NCBI RefSeq assembly: GCF_002973535.1
Contig: NZ_PVEP01000001.1
Location: 496,001 to 560,000, forward strand
DNA: 64,000 nucleotides
From: Albidovulum denitrificans
GTDB lineage: Bacteria; Pseudomonadota; Alphaproteobacteria; Rhodobacterales; Rhodobacteraceae
Direction: 5' to 3'
A program made the translations under genes and the position numbers. This document shows positions 9,137-17,044 of this stretch, piece after piece. How positions within the stretch are numbered: position 1 is the stretch's first letter; each line of letters opens with the position of its first letter. The notes beneath the pieces were generated by a model. The model saw nothing but the letters and a program-made list of their open reading frames with translations. It did no database searches and was not told where the DNA came from.

Positions 9137-9694
9137 CTAGTGGATGGGTCCTGTAGGTTGCGGACCGCACAACTTGTAGTTGGGGGAAAGCGCCGGAAAA
9201 ATCTCCCCCAGCTCATTGCGCTGCGCGTTCCCAAGACCGTTGAGGGAGATGTCGGCAGGCTGAAACAGCTCACACCAGCAGCCGTTCGCCAGCACCATTT
9301 CATGCTCGGCGCACATCGCATGGATATAGGTCACGCCCAGCATCGGAACGCTCTGAACGGTGCGGTTGTTGACCAGATGTTTCGCCGCGACCAGCGCGAG
9401 GTGGTCGGCGAAACAAAGCGCGGTGCGGTCGCTTTCGACAAGGATGCGCTGGTTGGGCGCGACCATCATGTCGGTGGCGGGCAGCCCGTCGCCAAGGCTG
9501 CCCCGGCGCAGAAGGACCGGGCGCAGGTGCGGCGCGGCTTGCAGCGCGGCATAATCGACGGTGCGGCGGTCGGTCCAGATGATCCGGCGCAACCCGTTGT
9601 CGCGGGTGATGACGGTATCGCCGGGGCGCAGGTCCTCGGCCATGACGGGGCCACGCGGGGTGGCGATCGGCGTTCCGGGGGTAAAGCAGGTCAC
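9137..9694 (-). CDS. Short Hint (hedgehog/intein) domain-containing protein
   Basis: A 185-residue protein that is almost only a Hint_2 module: CFTPGTPIATPRGPVMAEDL at residues 3-22, then GDTVITRDNGLRRIIW, with a histidine-rich end block (HAMCAEHEMVLANG). The nucleophile cysteine is residue 3, so nothing meaningful precedes it. The only start in frame is GTG at 9694; it overlaps the stop of a possible upstream ORF (GTGA), which suggests either coupling or a larger ancestral protein. In secreted Rhodobacteraceae proteins such modules often follow calcium-binding repeats; those are absent here. Confidence 0.75.
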   Translation of the reverse strand: MTCFTPGTPIATPRGPVMAEDLRPGDTVITRDNGLRRIIWTDRRTVDYAALQAAPHLRPVLLRRGSLGDGLPATDMMVAPNQRILVESDRTALCFADHLALVAAKHLVNNRTVQSVPMLGVTYIHAMCAEHEMVLANGCWCELFQPADISLNGLGNAQRNELGEIFPALSPNYKLCGPQPTGPIH

Positions 9695-10035
9695 GCGGAG
9701 ATGCCCCCCATCCGCGCGGGGGCGGCATTCGTCAGGGCGGCGCCCGCGCGCATCGCATCGGGACGGCAGCCCCCGCCGATGCTGGCGCGCGAAGCGCCGC
9801 CCTTGCCCGCGGCGGGTCCGGCGGCTGCGCCAAGGGGCGCGGGCCGCCGAGGGCCGTCGGGTGATCTCTCAAGCGCGGTCCCGCAGGATCGCGGGGGGCT
9901 GATCGCGCCCCCGTCTGGCAGTGTCGTGCCGGCGGTGTCCCCCACCATGGCGTTACCCTCGCGCGGACCCAGGGCCCGCGTCTTCCTGTCCCCTGTCTGG
10001 CGGTTGCTGACAGGGTCCCCACCCCACACGGTCAC
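9691..10035 (-). CDS. Possible small ORF upstream of the second Hint gene (doubtful)
   Basis: A 114-codon GTG-initiated frame that ends in a GTGA overlap with the Hint gene start. Third codon positions are mostly G or C, as in neighbouring genes, which is the only positive sign. The translation is rich in G, A, P and R, has several codons rare here (AGA, AGG, CGA), no hydrophobic core and no domain I recognise. It could be a decayed N-terminal part of the Hint protein or a chance frame. Confidence 0.2.
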   Translation of the reverse strand: MTVWGGDPVSNRQTGDRKTRALGPREGNAMVGDTAGTTLPDGGAISPPRSCGTALERSPDGPRRPAPLGAAAGPAAGKGGASRASIGGGCRPDAMRAGAALTNAAPARMGGISA

Positions 10036-10368
10036 CGCCGGTTCGTGGGCAAAGCTTAACGCCGCCGGGGGACGGACCCCAAGCGAAACGGCGGGGAATG
10101 TGACGGAATTATGTCGAAGAGGGGAAAGACGGGCGTTCCCGACCCGGCGACAATCTTTCGGAAATCGGCGCGGTATCCGCCTTGCCGGACGGAATCAGGC
10201 GGTGATTGGCGCCACCCGCTCACCAATCCGCCCATCCCCGCGCGAACTGCTGCGGAAATTGTGGCAGGACTATGGCGGCGGCGGCCCGATGCGCGAAGGG
10301 CATCAATCCCCCACCACGGCCGCCTTTGTTGCCAATCCGAACGCCAACCCCGCCCTCGAATCGCGCGA
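10036..10368. other. Intergenic stretch downstream of hflX with no recognised feature
   Basis: About 330 bp between the hflX stop and the doubtful ORF. Frames crossing it are arginine-rich antisense shadows of the hflX end. There is one isolated TTAAC at about 10057, no clear hairpin with a T-run, and no tRNA-like fold. I see nothing I can name here. Confidence 0.5.
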
Positions 10369-11652
10369 TCAGAGCGCCTCGAACGCCGCCTTCTGCCGCG
10401 CCGTCCAGAGAAGCGAGAGGCGAAAGCCATCCTCCTCCGGCCGCTCATCGGTCACCACGCCCGCCTCATGCAGCCAGGCGCGGCGGCGCCCGTCGCTGAA
10501 CGGGACAAAGACCTCTGCCGCGACCCGCTCGGCGTCCAGCGCCTGCCCCATCGCGGCCAGCAGCGCCCCGATGCCTTCGCCCGTCAGGGCAGACACCGCA
10601 TGGATGCCGGGCGTCCGCGCGTCCTGCACCAGAAGCGCTGCGCGGGTGTCGGGTGACAGAAGGTCGATCTTGTTCCAGACCTCGAAGATCGGCACGTCCT
10701 CATCGACGCCGAGGCTTTCAAGGATGTCGCCCACATCGGCCGCCTGTTCCTCGGTCTCCGGGTGGGCGATGTCGCGGACATGCAGGATCAGGTCGGCCTC
10801 AAGCACCTCTTCCAGCGTGGCGCGGAAGGCGGCGACAAGCTGTGTCGGCAGGTCGGAGATGAAGCCCACCGTGTCCGACAGGATCACCTTGCGCCCGGAC
10901 GGCAGCACCACCCCGCGCATGGTCGGGTCGAGCGTGGCGAAAAGCATGTCCTTGGCCAGAACCTCGGCCCCGGTCATGCGGTTGAAAAGCGTCGATTTGC
11001 CCGCGTTGGTATAGCCCACCAGCGCCACCACCGGGAACGGCACCTTGCGCCGCGCCGCGCGGTGCAACTCGCGCGTCTTGACGACCTTGGCAAGCTGGCG
11101 GCGGATCTTGACCACCTCTTCGTCGATGGCGCGGCGGTCGGCCTCGATCTGCGTCTCGCCGGGGCCGCCGACAAAGCCAAGGCCACCGCGCTGGCGTTCA
11201 AGGTGGGTCCAGGCCCGCACCAGCCGGGTGCGCTGATAGGACAGCGCCGCAAGCTCTACCTGCAACACGCCTTCCCGCGTTCGCGCCCGGTCGGCGAAGA
11301 TCTCAAGGATCAGCCCCGTGCGGTCCAGAAGCTTGACGCCCCAGTCCTTTTCCAGATTGCGCTGCTGGACCGGCCCCACCGGCCCGTCGACCAGTACAAG
11401 GTCAACCCCGGCGGCCTCAAAGCGCGCGGCCAGTTCGGCGACCTTGCCCGACCCGAAAAGCGTCGCGGGCGTGATCTTCGGCAGGCGCACGACCTCAGCC
11501 CCCACGACCTCAAGATCCGGCAGGGCGGCGGCCAGCGCCACCGCTTCCTCCAGCGCAAGCTCGGGCGCATGGCGGGCGGACCCGCTGCCCCGGTCGGGGT
11601 GCAGGACATAGGCCCGTGTCGGGCCTTTCTTGACGGAAGTCGCCTCGGTCAG
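10369..11652 (-). CDS. hflX: Ribosome-splitting GTPase HflX
   Basis: 427 residues if translation begins at CTG 11652, close to the usual HflX length. G1 is GYTNAGKS (about 213-220), G3 DTVGF (about 260-264), G4 NKID (about 327-330); the HflX-specific GGPGETQIE lies just before the G domain. The first conventional start is GTG 11541, but that would delete the conserved N-terminal segment RAYVLHPD and the following 20 residues, which are in frame and protein-like. Between the upstream in-frame stop and that segment there is no ATG, GTG or TTG; CTG 11652 overlaps the hfq stop (CTGA) just as ATGA would. HflX binds 50S subunits and recycles stalled ribosomes. Last gene of the ntr-trk-hfq string. 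Confidence 0.9.
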   Translation of the reverse strand: MTEATSVKKGPTRAYVLHPDRGSGSARHAPELALEEAVALAAALPDLEVVGAEVVRLPKITPATLFGSGKVAELAARFEAAGVDLVLVDGPVGPVQQRNLEKDWGVKLLDRTGLILEIFADRARTREGVLQVELAALSYQRTRLVRAWTHLERQRGGLGFVGGPGETQIEADRRAIDEEVVKIRRQLAKVVKTRELHRAARRKVPFPVVALVGYTNAGKSTLFNRMTGAEVLAKDMLFATLDPTMRGVVLPSGRKVILSDTVGFISDLPTQLVAAFRATLEEVLEADLILHVRDIAHPETEEQAADVGDILESLGVDEDVPIFEVWNKIDLLSPDTRAALLVQDARTPGIHAVSALTGEGIGALLAAMGQALDAERVAAEVFVPFSDGRRRAWLHEAGVVTDERPEEDGFRLSLLWTARQKAAFEAL

Positions 11653-11882
11653 TCTTCGCCCTCATAGAGCGAGATCGGCTGGCCCGGCATGATCGTCGAG
11701 ATCGCATGCTTGTAGACAAGCTGCGACTGCCCATCCCGGCGCAGAAGGACGCAGAAATTGTCAAACCAGGTGATCACCCCCTGAAGCTTGACACCGTTGA
11801 TGAGGAAGATCGTCACGGGAACCTTCGCCTTGCGGACGTGGTTCAGAAAAGCATCCTGCAAATTCTGTTTGTCGGCAGCCAT
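11649..11882 (-). CDS. hfq: RNA chaperone Hfq
   Basis: A 77-residue Hfq with both Sm motifs: [12 protein letters not shown] near the N-terminus and the YKHAIST block (KH motif) that forms the proximal RNA-binding face. It acts as a hexamer matching small RNAs to mRNAs. In Rhodobacter capsulatus the homologue was first described as NrfA, needed for nitrogen-fixation gene expression, which fits its place downstream of the ntr genes. ATG 11882 is used; the open frame upstream is not Hfq-like. The stop overlaps the proposed hflX start. Confidence 0.97.
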   Translation of the reverse strand: MAADKQNLQDAFLNHVRKAKVPVTIFLINGVKLQGVITWFDNFCVLLRRDGQSQLVYKHAISTIMPGQPISLYEGED

Positions 11883-12022
11883 TCTCTTTGTCGCCTTTGT
11901 TCTTATGTCGCGCTTCATGGACGCTTCTCGGCGCTGCACCGGAAGCTTGGCCCAAGTATGCGGAAGTTTTGGGGAACTTCCACCCCAAAAACCGCGCGCC
12001 CGGCGGAGCGGCGCCAACCGGG

Positions 12023-13537
12023 TCAGTTGCGCCAGAATTCGGGGTTGAGAAGCGCGATGATGGCCAGCGTTTCAAGCCGCCCAAGGACCATCGCCACCAC
12101 CGCGATGGCGCGCGCGGCGGTGTCCAGTTCCGCCCAGGACAGGGGCTGCGCCGCCGTCACCGCCGCCAGCGGGCCGGTGGTGGACAGGGCCGCGACCGAG
12201 AAGATCGTCGAGGCTTCGAAATTCAGCCCCGTCAGCGACAGCGCCAGCATCGTCACCGCGATCGACAGCGCGAAGAGCATGAAGAAGATCCAGGCGATCT
12301 GCGCCCCCCGGCGGCGCAACTGCCGCGCCTGCGCCCCGGCGCCGCCAATGGAATTGGGGTGGACCAGACGCTCGATCTCGCGCTCGCCATGGCGGTAAAG
12401 CGCGTAGACCCGCAAGAGTTTCACCCCGCCCGCCGTGGTCGCAACCCCGCCGCCGATCACCGCCAGACCGGCCAGGATCAGGCCCGGCGTCGCCAGCCCC
12501 GACCAGGCGCGCGCCTCGGCCCAGTCGGCGCTTTCAAAGCCGGTGGTGGTCAGGAAGGAAAGGACCGTGAAGACCGTCCCCCACAGCGCGCGGATGGCGG
12601 CGACGGTGTCCTTGACCTCATTCACCTCAAGCGCGCCGACCCAGTGGCGCAGGAAGAGAAGCGCAGGCACCAGCGTGACCAGAAGCGTCGCCATGCGCAG
12701 TTCCGGGTCCTCGATCAGCGCGCGGCCGGTGACGACGGCGCGGCCGCTGGGATAAAGCCGCCGCGACAGGGCGAAGATCAGGAAGAGGAAGATCAGAAAT
12801 TCCCCCGCCAGTCCCGATCCGGTCTGCCCGAAGCCCCCCGTCGGCGAAATGCCCGAGGTGGCGAGCGTGGACATCGCGTGGCAGGCCGCGACCAGGGGCC
12901 GGTCGCCCGCGATCAGTAGCGCCACCCAAAGGATCAGCGTCAGCCCGGCATAGGCGGGAAAAAGCGTCACGAAATAGCGTTTCAGCCGCCCCGAGGGGTC
13001 GCTGGCCGGTCCGCCCGCCCCCGCCACCACCGCGCCCTGCCCGGCCTGCGCGCCCGACAGGACCTCAAACCCGCCAAGGTTCATCGGCGCCAGAACCGAA
13101 ATCGCCGTCAAGAGGACGAAAAAGCCGCCCATCCAGCCCACCAGAGCGCGCCACAGATGCAGGCTGCCCGACAGGCGTTCGGGAACGTAAAGCGTGGCCC
13201 CGGTGGTGGTGAAGGAGGACACCATTTCCCACCACGCATTGAAGAGCGTCGTGTCGATCACCGCCTCGCGGAACGGGACCGCGAAGAGAAGCGGCAACAG
13301 CGTATAGGCCCCGACCAGCGCCAGAAGCTGATTGCGCGGCCCGCGCGAGGGTCGGTTGGCCGCCGTCGCGACCGCCAGGAGGACGGCCAGCAGAAAGAAC
13401 AGCGTGCCGCCGTAAAAGAAGATGCGCGAGACGAAATAGTTGCGGACCACGAAGGCATGGGCCGCAGGCACATACATCGCCAGCGACCCGACCCCCATCA
13501 GGATCACGAAGAACGGAAGCTGAAGGAGCCGGGTCAT
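12023..13537 (-). CDS. trkH: Trk potassium uptake system membrane subunit TrkH/TrkG
   Basis: A 504-residue membrane protein of the SKT potassium transporter family, with about ten transmembrane segments and pore-loop sequences such as [10 protein letters not shown] (about 109-118), [12 protein letters not shown] and [12 protein letters not shown]; the repeated TTTG/TSG motifs are selectivity-filter type. It forms the K+ path, gated by TrkA. The trkA stop lies three bases before its start, so the two are cotranscribed. A gap of about 140 bp separates it from hfq. Confidence 0.95.
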   Translation of the reverse strand: MTRLLQLPFFVILMGVGSLAMYVPAAHAFVVRNYFVSRIFFYGGTLFFLLAVLLAVATAANRPSRGPRNQLLALVGAYTLLPLLFAVPFREAVIDTTLFNAWWEMVSSFTTTGATLYVPERLSGSLHLWRALVGWMGGFFVLLTAISVLAPMNLGGFEVLSGAQAGQGAVVAGAGGPASDPSGRLKRYFVTLFPAYAGLTLILWVALLIAGDRPLVAACHAMSTLATSGISPTGGFGQTGSGLAGEFLIFLFLIFALSRRLYPSGRAVVTGRALIEDPELRMATLLVTLVPALLFLRHWVGALEVNEVKDTVAAIRALWGTVFTVLSFLTTTGFESADWAEARAWSGLATPGLILAGLAVIGGGVATTAGGVKLLRVYALYRHGEREIERLVHPNSIGGAGAQARQLRRRGAQIAWIFFMLFALSIAVTMLALSLTGLNFEASTIFSVAALSTTGPLAAVTAAQPLSWAELDTAARAIAVVAMVLGRLETLAIIALLNPEFWRN

Positions 13538-13540
13538 CGG

Positions 13541-14917
13541 TCAGAAGAAGTCGATGGAGACCTGGAGCAAGCGCTCCACCTCCGGCACGTCGCCGGTCAT
13601 GGCGAAGAGAAGGATCACGTCGCCCTCTTCGACCTTGGTGTCGCCGGTCGGCTTCACCACCTTGTCGCCCTTCATCAGCGCCCCCATCAGCACGCCTTCG
13701 GGAAACTCGATATCGCGGATCAGGCGGCCGGTGATGGGCGAGGTGCCAAGGACCTGCGCCTCGATCACCTCGGCCTCGGCATCGCCGATGGAATAGATCG
13801 CGCGCACCCGTCCGTGGCGGATATGGCGCAGGATCGAGGACACGGTCGTGGCGCGCGGGTTGATATAGGCGTCGATGTCCAAGGCCCCCATCAGCGGCAC
13901 CAGCGTCGGGTCGTTGACAAGCGAGATGGCCATCGCGCAGCCCGCCTGCTTGGCGCGAACGGCGGCAAGGATATTGGTCTTGTCGTCGTCGGTGACGGCC
14001 AGAACCGCGTCGGCGCGGTCGATATTCGCCTCATTCAGGATCTCGATATCCATGCCGTCGCCGTTCAGAACGATGGTGCGTTCCAGCGCATCGGCGGCCT
14101 CTTCCGCGTTGGCGCGATCCCTCTCGATGATCTTGGCGCGGATACGATCGGTACGCTTTTCCAGCGCGCGGGCGACCGCGAGGCCGACATTGCCACCGCC
14201 GATGATGACGATACGTTCCTGCTTTTTCGTGTCCTTGCCGAAGATGTCGAGCGTGCGGTTCACGTCCTCCACATGCGAACAGACATAGATCTGGTCGCCC
14301 GCGAAAAGCTGATCGCCCGGATCGGGCGCGAAAAGCCGCCCTTCGCGCCGGATGCCGACGACGAGGGCGCGCAGCGTGGAAAAGAGGTCGGTCAACTGTC
14401 GCAGCGGCGTGTTCAGGACCGGGCAATCCTCATCCAGCGCCACGCCCAGAAGCTGCACCCGCCCGTTCATGAAGCTTTCGGTGTCGAAGGTCGAGGGCGC
14501 GGCCAGACGTTGCAACGCGGCCTCGGCCACCTCGCGTTCAGGGCTGATGACCACGTCGATGGGCAGGTGATCGCGGCGGTAAAGGTCGGAATAGATCGCA
14601 TCCGTATAGGACTGCGCCCTGAGCCGGGCGATCTTGCGGGTGATGCCGAAGATCGAATGGGCCACCTGACAGGTGACCATGTTCACCTCATCCGAATGGG
14701 TGGCGGCGATGATCATGTCGGCATCCCGCGCGCCTGCCCGGTCAAGAATGTCGGGGTAGGACGCGAACCCCGCCACCCCCTGCACGTCCAGCGTTTCGGT
14801 CGCGCGTCGGACAAGGTCGGCGTTCTTGTCCACCACGGTGACGTCGTTGCGCTCGCCTGCGAGGTGACGCGCGATCTGCCAGCCGACCTGACCCGCGCCG
14901 CAGATGATGACCTTCAT
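13541..14917 (-). CDS. trkA: Trk potassium transporter regulatory subunit TrkA
   Basis: A 458-residue cytoplasmic protein with two RCK (NAD-binding plus TrkA_C) units: the first Rossmann loop is CGAGQVGWQIA at residues about 6-16, the second IIGGGNVGLAVA near residue 230. It binds nucleotides and gates TrkH. ATG 14917 is preceded by a GGGGAGAG ribosome-binding stretch; the frame is open upstream but the extra residues (W/R/P-rich) are not TrkA-like. The association with ntrYX is typical of alphaproteobacteria. Confidence 0.96.
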   Translation of the reverse strand: MKVIICGAGQVGWQIARHLAGERNDVTVVDKNADLVRRATETLDVQGVAGFASYPDILDRAGARDADMIIAATHSDEVNMVTCQVAHSIFGITRKIARLRAQSYTDAIYSDLYRRDHLPIDVVISPEREVAEAALQRLAAPSTFDTESFMNGRVQLLGVALDEDCPVLNTPLRQLTDLFSTLRALVVGIRREGRLFAPDPGDQLFAGDQIYVCSHVEDVNRTLDIFGKDTKKQERIVIIGGGNVGLAVARALEKRTDRIRAKIIERDRANAEEAADALERTIVLNGDGMDIEILNEANIDRADAVLAVTDDDKTNILAAVRAKQAGCAMAISLVNDPTLVPLMGALDIDAYINPRATTVSSILRHIRHGRVRAIYSIGDAEAEVIEAQVLGTSPITGRLIRDIEFPEGVLMGALMKGDKVVKPTGDTKVEEGDVILLFAMTGDVPEVERLLQVSIDFF

Positions 14918-14972
14918 GCCGTCTCTCCCCTCGAAGGATGCCGCCTTTGATACGCATGAGGGCCGGACGGGG

Positions 14973-15632
14973 TCAATGCGGCGCCGTTGCGATTGCGGCC
15001 GCGATGCTCCGCGCCCCGCGCAGCAGCAGCCAGAGCGCGAAGGCCGTTTCGGCCACAAGCGGCACCAGATAGGCGGGCTGAACGCTGGCCAGCGCGGCGG
15101 GCGCCAGCAGATGCACCGCGCCGCCCGCAAGGTAGATCAGACCCGACAGCCCCAGCGCCCCGCCAAGCGGGTTCGGCAGCGCGTTCTCGCGCAGGAAGAT
15201 CGCGGCCATCAGCAGGTTGCAGATGCCGAAAAAGGCAAGGCCGATGTCATAGCCAAGCGCGCGCAGGTCCAACGCCACCTCGACGCCCGGCAGATCGGCC
15301 CCGGCCAGCATCAGGGCGGCGGCGGTGACGATCATGTTGGCGGCGATGACGGCGGTCTGGATCAGGCGAAAGACCATGGCGCCAAGCGCCGCGGCGGGCG
15401 CGAGGGGGCGCAACGCCAAGTAAAGCAGCACCGCGACCCCGGCATCGCAAAGCGCCATCAAGAGATCGGCCCCCATCGCCAGACGGTAAAGCCCCGCGCC
15501 CTCGCGGACAGCCGTGGCCGTGGTCATGCCGCCACGCGCCAAACCCTCGCCCCAGACGCCCGCGACGATGATGACAAGGTAAAGCAGACCCGCCAGCCGG
15601 GCCTGCGCCGGGATGAAGGGGGATACGCTCAC
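14973..15632 (-). CDS. DUF4386 family membrane protein
   Basis: A 219-residue protein with about six transmembrane segments and the RLAGLLYLVIIVAGVWGE N-terminal segment of the DUF4386 family. The function of the family is not known. It starts with GTG 15632 overlapping the ntrX stop (GTGA), so it is probably translated by coupling to ntrX. It sits between ntrX and trkA, which more often are direct neighbours, so it may be a lineage-specific insertion into the operon. Confidence 0.8.
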   Translation of the reverse strand: MSVSPFIPAQARLAGLLYLVIIVAGVWGEGLARGGMTTATAVREGAGLYRLAMGADLLMALCDAGVAVLLYLALRPLAPAAALGAMVFRLIQTAVIAANMIVTAAALMLAGADLPGVEVALDLRALGYDIGLAFFGICNLLMAAIFLRENALPNPLGGALGLSGLIYLAGGAVHLLAPAALASVQPAYLVPLVAETAFALWLLLRGARSIAAAIATAPH

Positions 15633-17044
15633 GCGTCGGCCTCCTCATCCTCCTCTTCCAGATGGGCGACCCGCGCGCCGGATTTCGACGTGGTCACGAC
15701 CCCCAGCGATTTCAGCTTGCGGTGCAGGGCCGAGCGTTCCATGCCGACGAAGGTCGCCGTCCGGCTGATATTGCCGCCGAAACGGTTGATCTGGGTCAGC
15801 AGGTATTCGCGTTCGAAAAGCTCGCGCGCCTCGCGCAGCGGCAGCGTGGCAAGGCCGCCCGACAGGACGATCCGCCCTTCCTCGGCCGGGCTTTCGCTTT
15901 GGCCCGGCAGTTCGCGCGCCTCGATCGGGCCGGTGCCTTCGCCAAGGATCAGCACCCGTTCGATCACGTTGCGCAACTGGCGGATATTGCCGGGCCAGGA
16001 CATGGTCTGCATCAGCGCATCGGCCTCTTCGCTGAGGTCGCGCAGCGGCAGGCCCTGGCTGCGGTTGAAGCCCTCGACGAAATAGCGCGCCAGTTCGGGA
16101 ATATCCTCACGCCGTTCTTCAAGCGACGGCACCGCGATGGGAACGACGTTCAGCCGGTCGTAAAGCTCTTGCCGGAAGCGCCCGGCGGCGATCTCTGCCC
16201 TCAGATCGCGGGTGGTGGAGGAAATGACCCGCAGATCGACCCGCACCTTGTCGGTGCCGTTCACGCGGGAAAACTGCTGTTCGGTCAGCACGCGCAGGAT
16301 CTTCGACTGGGTGCCAAGCGGCATGTCCGCGACTTCATCGAAATAGACGATACCGCCATGGGCCTGTTCCAGAAGGCCCTTTTCGACGCCGCGTTCCGGG
16401 GTCTCACGGCCGAACAGCACCTCTTCCATCCGCTCCGGCTCGACCGAGGCCGAGGACACGGTGACAAACGGCCCGCCCGCGCGGTTCGACTGCTGGTGGA
16501 TGAAGCGCGCCGCCACCTCCTTGCCCGATCCCGGCTGCCCGGTCAGCATCACCCGCCCGTTCGATTTCGTCACCTTGTCAAGCTGCGCCTTCAGCGTTCG
16601 GAAGCTGTGCGACGAGCCGATCATTTCCGACGAAGTCACATCGCCCCGGCGCAGTTGCGAATTCTCGCGGCGCAGGCGCGAGGTTTCCATCGCGCGGCTG
16701 ATGACGACGGTCAACTGGTCGATATTGAAGGGCTTTTCGATGAAATCATAAGCGCCCTGCTTGATCGCCGCGACCGCGATCTCGATATTCCCGTGGCCGG
16801 AGATGATGATGATCGGGATGTCCGGGTTGTCGCGCTTGACGGTCTTGAGGATGTCGATCCCGTCCATCCGGCTGTCCTTCAGCCAGATATCGAGGATCAT
16901 CAGCGCCGGTGGCTCGGCGTTGATCTCGGCCATGCATTCGTCGGAGTTCGACGCGAGACGGGTCGAAAACCCCTCATCCTGAAGGATGTCCGAGATCAGT
17001 TCCCGGATGTCCCGTTCATCGTCCACGATCAGAATATCACTCAT
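15629..17044 (-). CDS. ntrX: Response regulator NtrX
   Basis: A 471-residue NtrC-family regulator. The receiver domain is at 1-120 with the phosphoacceptor Asp52. It is followed by an AAA+ domain (Walker A TGQPGSGKE, Walker B GGIVYFDEVAD) and a C-terminal Fis-type helix-turn-helix (GGNISRTATFVGMERSALHRKLK). The sigma-54 contact loop GAFTGA is absent: the corresponding stretch after LFG reads RETPERGVEKG. This suggests action as a sigma-70-type activator or repressor. Partner of the upstream sensor NtrY; start and stop overlap (ATGA). NtrYX is linked to nitrogen, redox and envelope control in alphaproteobacteria. Confidence 0.95.
   Translation of the reverse strand: MSDILIVDDERDIRELISDILQDEGFSTRLASNSDECMAEINAEPPALMILDIWLKDSRMDGIDILKTVKRDNPDIPIIIISGHGNIEIAVAAIKQGAYDFIEKPFNIDQLTVVISRAMETSRLRRENSQLRRGDVTSSEMIGSSHSFRTLKAQLDKVTKSNGRVMLTGQPGSGKEVAARFIHQQSNRAGGPFVTVSSASVEPERMEEVLFGRETPERGVEKGLLEQAHGGIVYFDEVADMPLGTQSKILRVLTEQQFSRVNGTDKVRVDLRVISSTTRDLRAEIAAGRFRQELYDRLNVVPIAVPSLEERREDIPELARYFVEGFNRSQGLPLRDLSEEADALMQTMSWPGNIRQLRNVIERVLILGEGTGPIEARELPGQSESPAEEGRIVLSGGLATLPLREARELFEREYLLTQINRFGGNISRTATFVGMERSALHRKLKSLGVVTTSKSGARVAHLEEEDEEADA

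Noticed and set aside
10056-10448. 130-codon minus-strand frame behind hflX
   Set aside because: It overlaps the end of hflX in another frame and is mostly arginine and serine; a shadow.
9038-11014. 658-codon open frame on the plus strand
   Set aside because: It runs antisense through a Hint gene, the gap and hflX. The two minus-strand genes have clear motifs and this frame has none.
13157-14950. 597-codon open frame on the plus strand
   Set aside because: Antisense of trkH and trkA, rich in His, Arg and Gln; a shadow.
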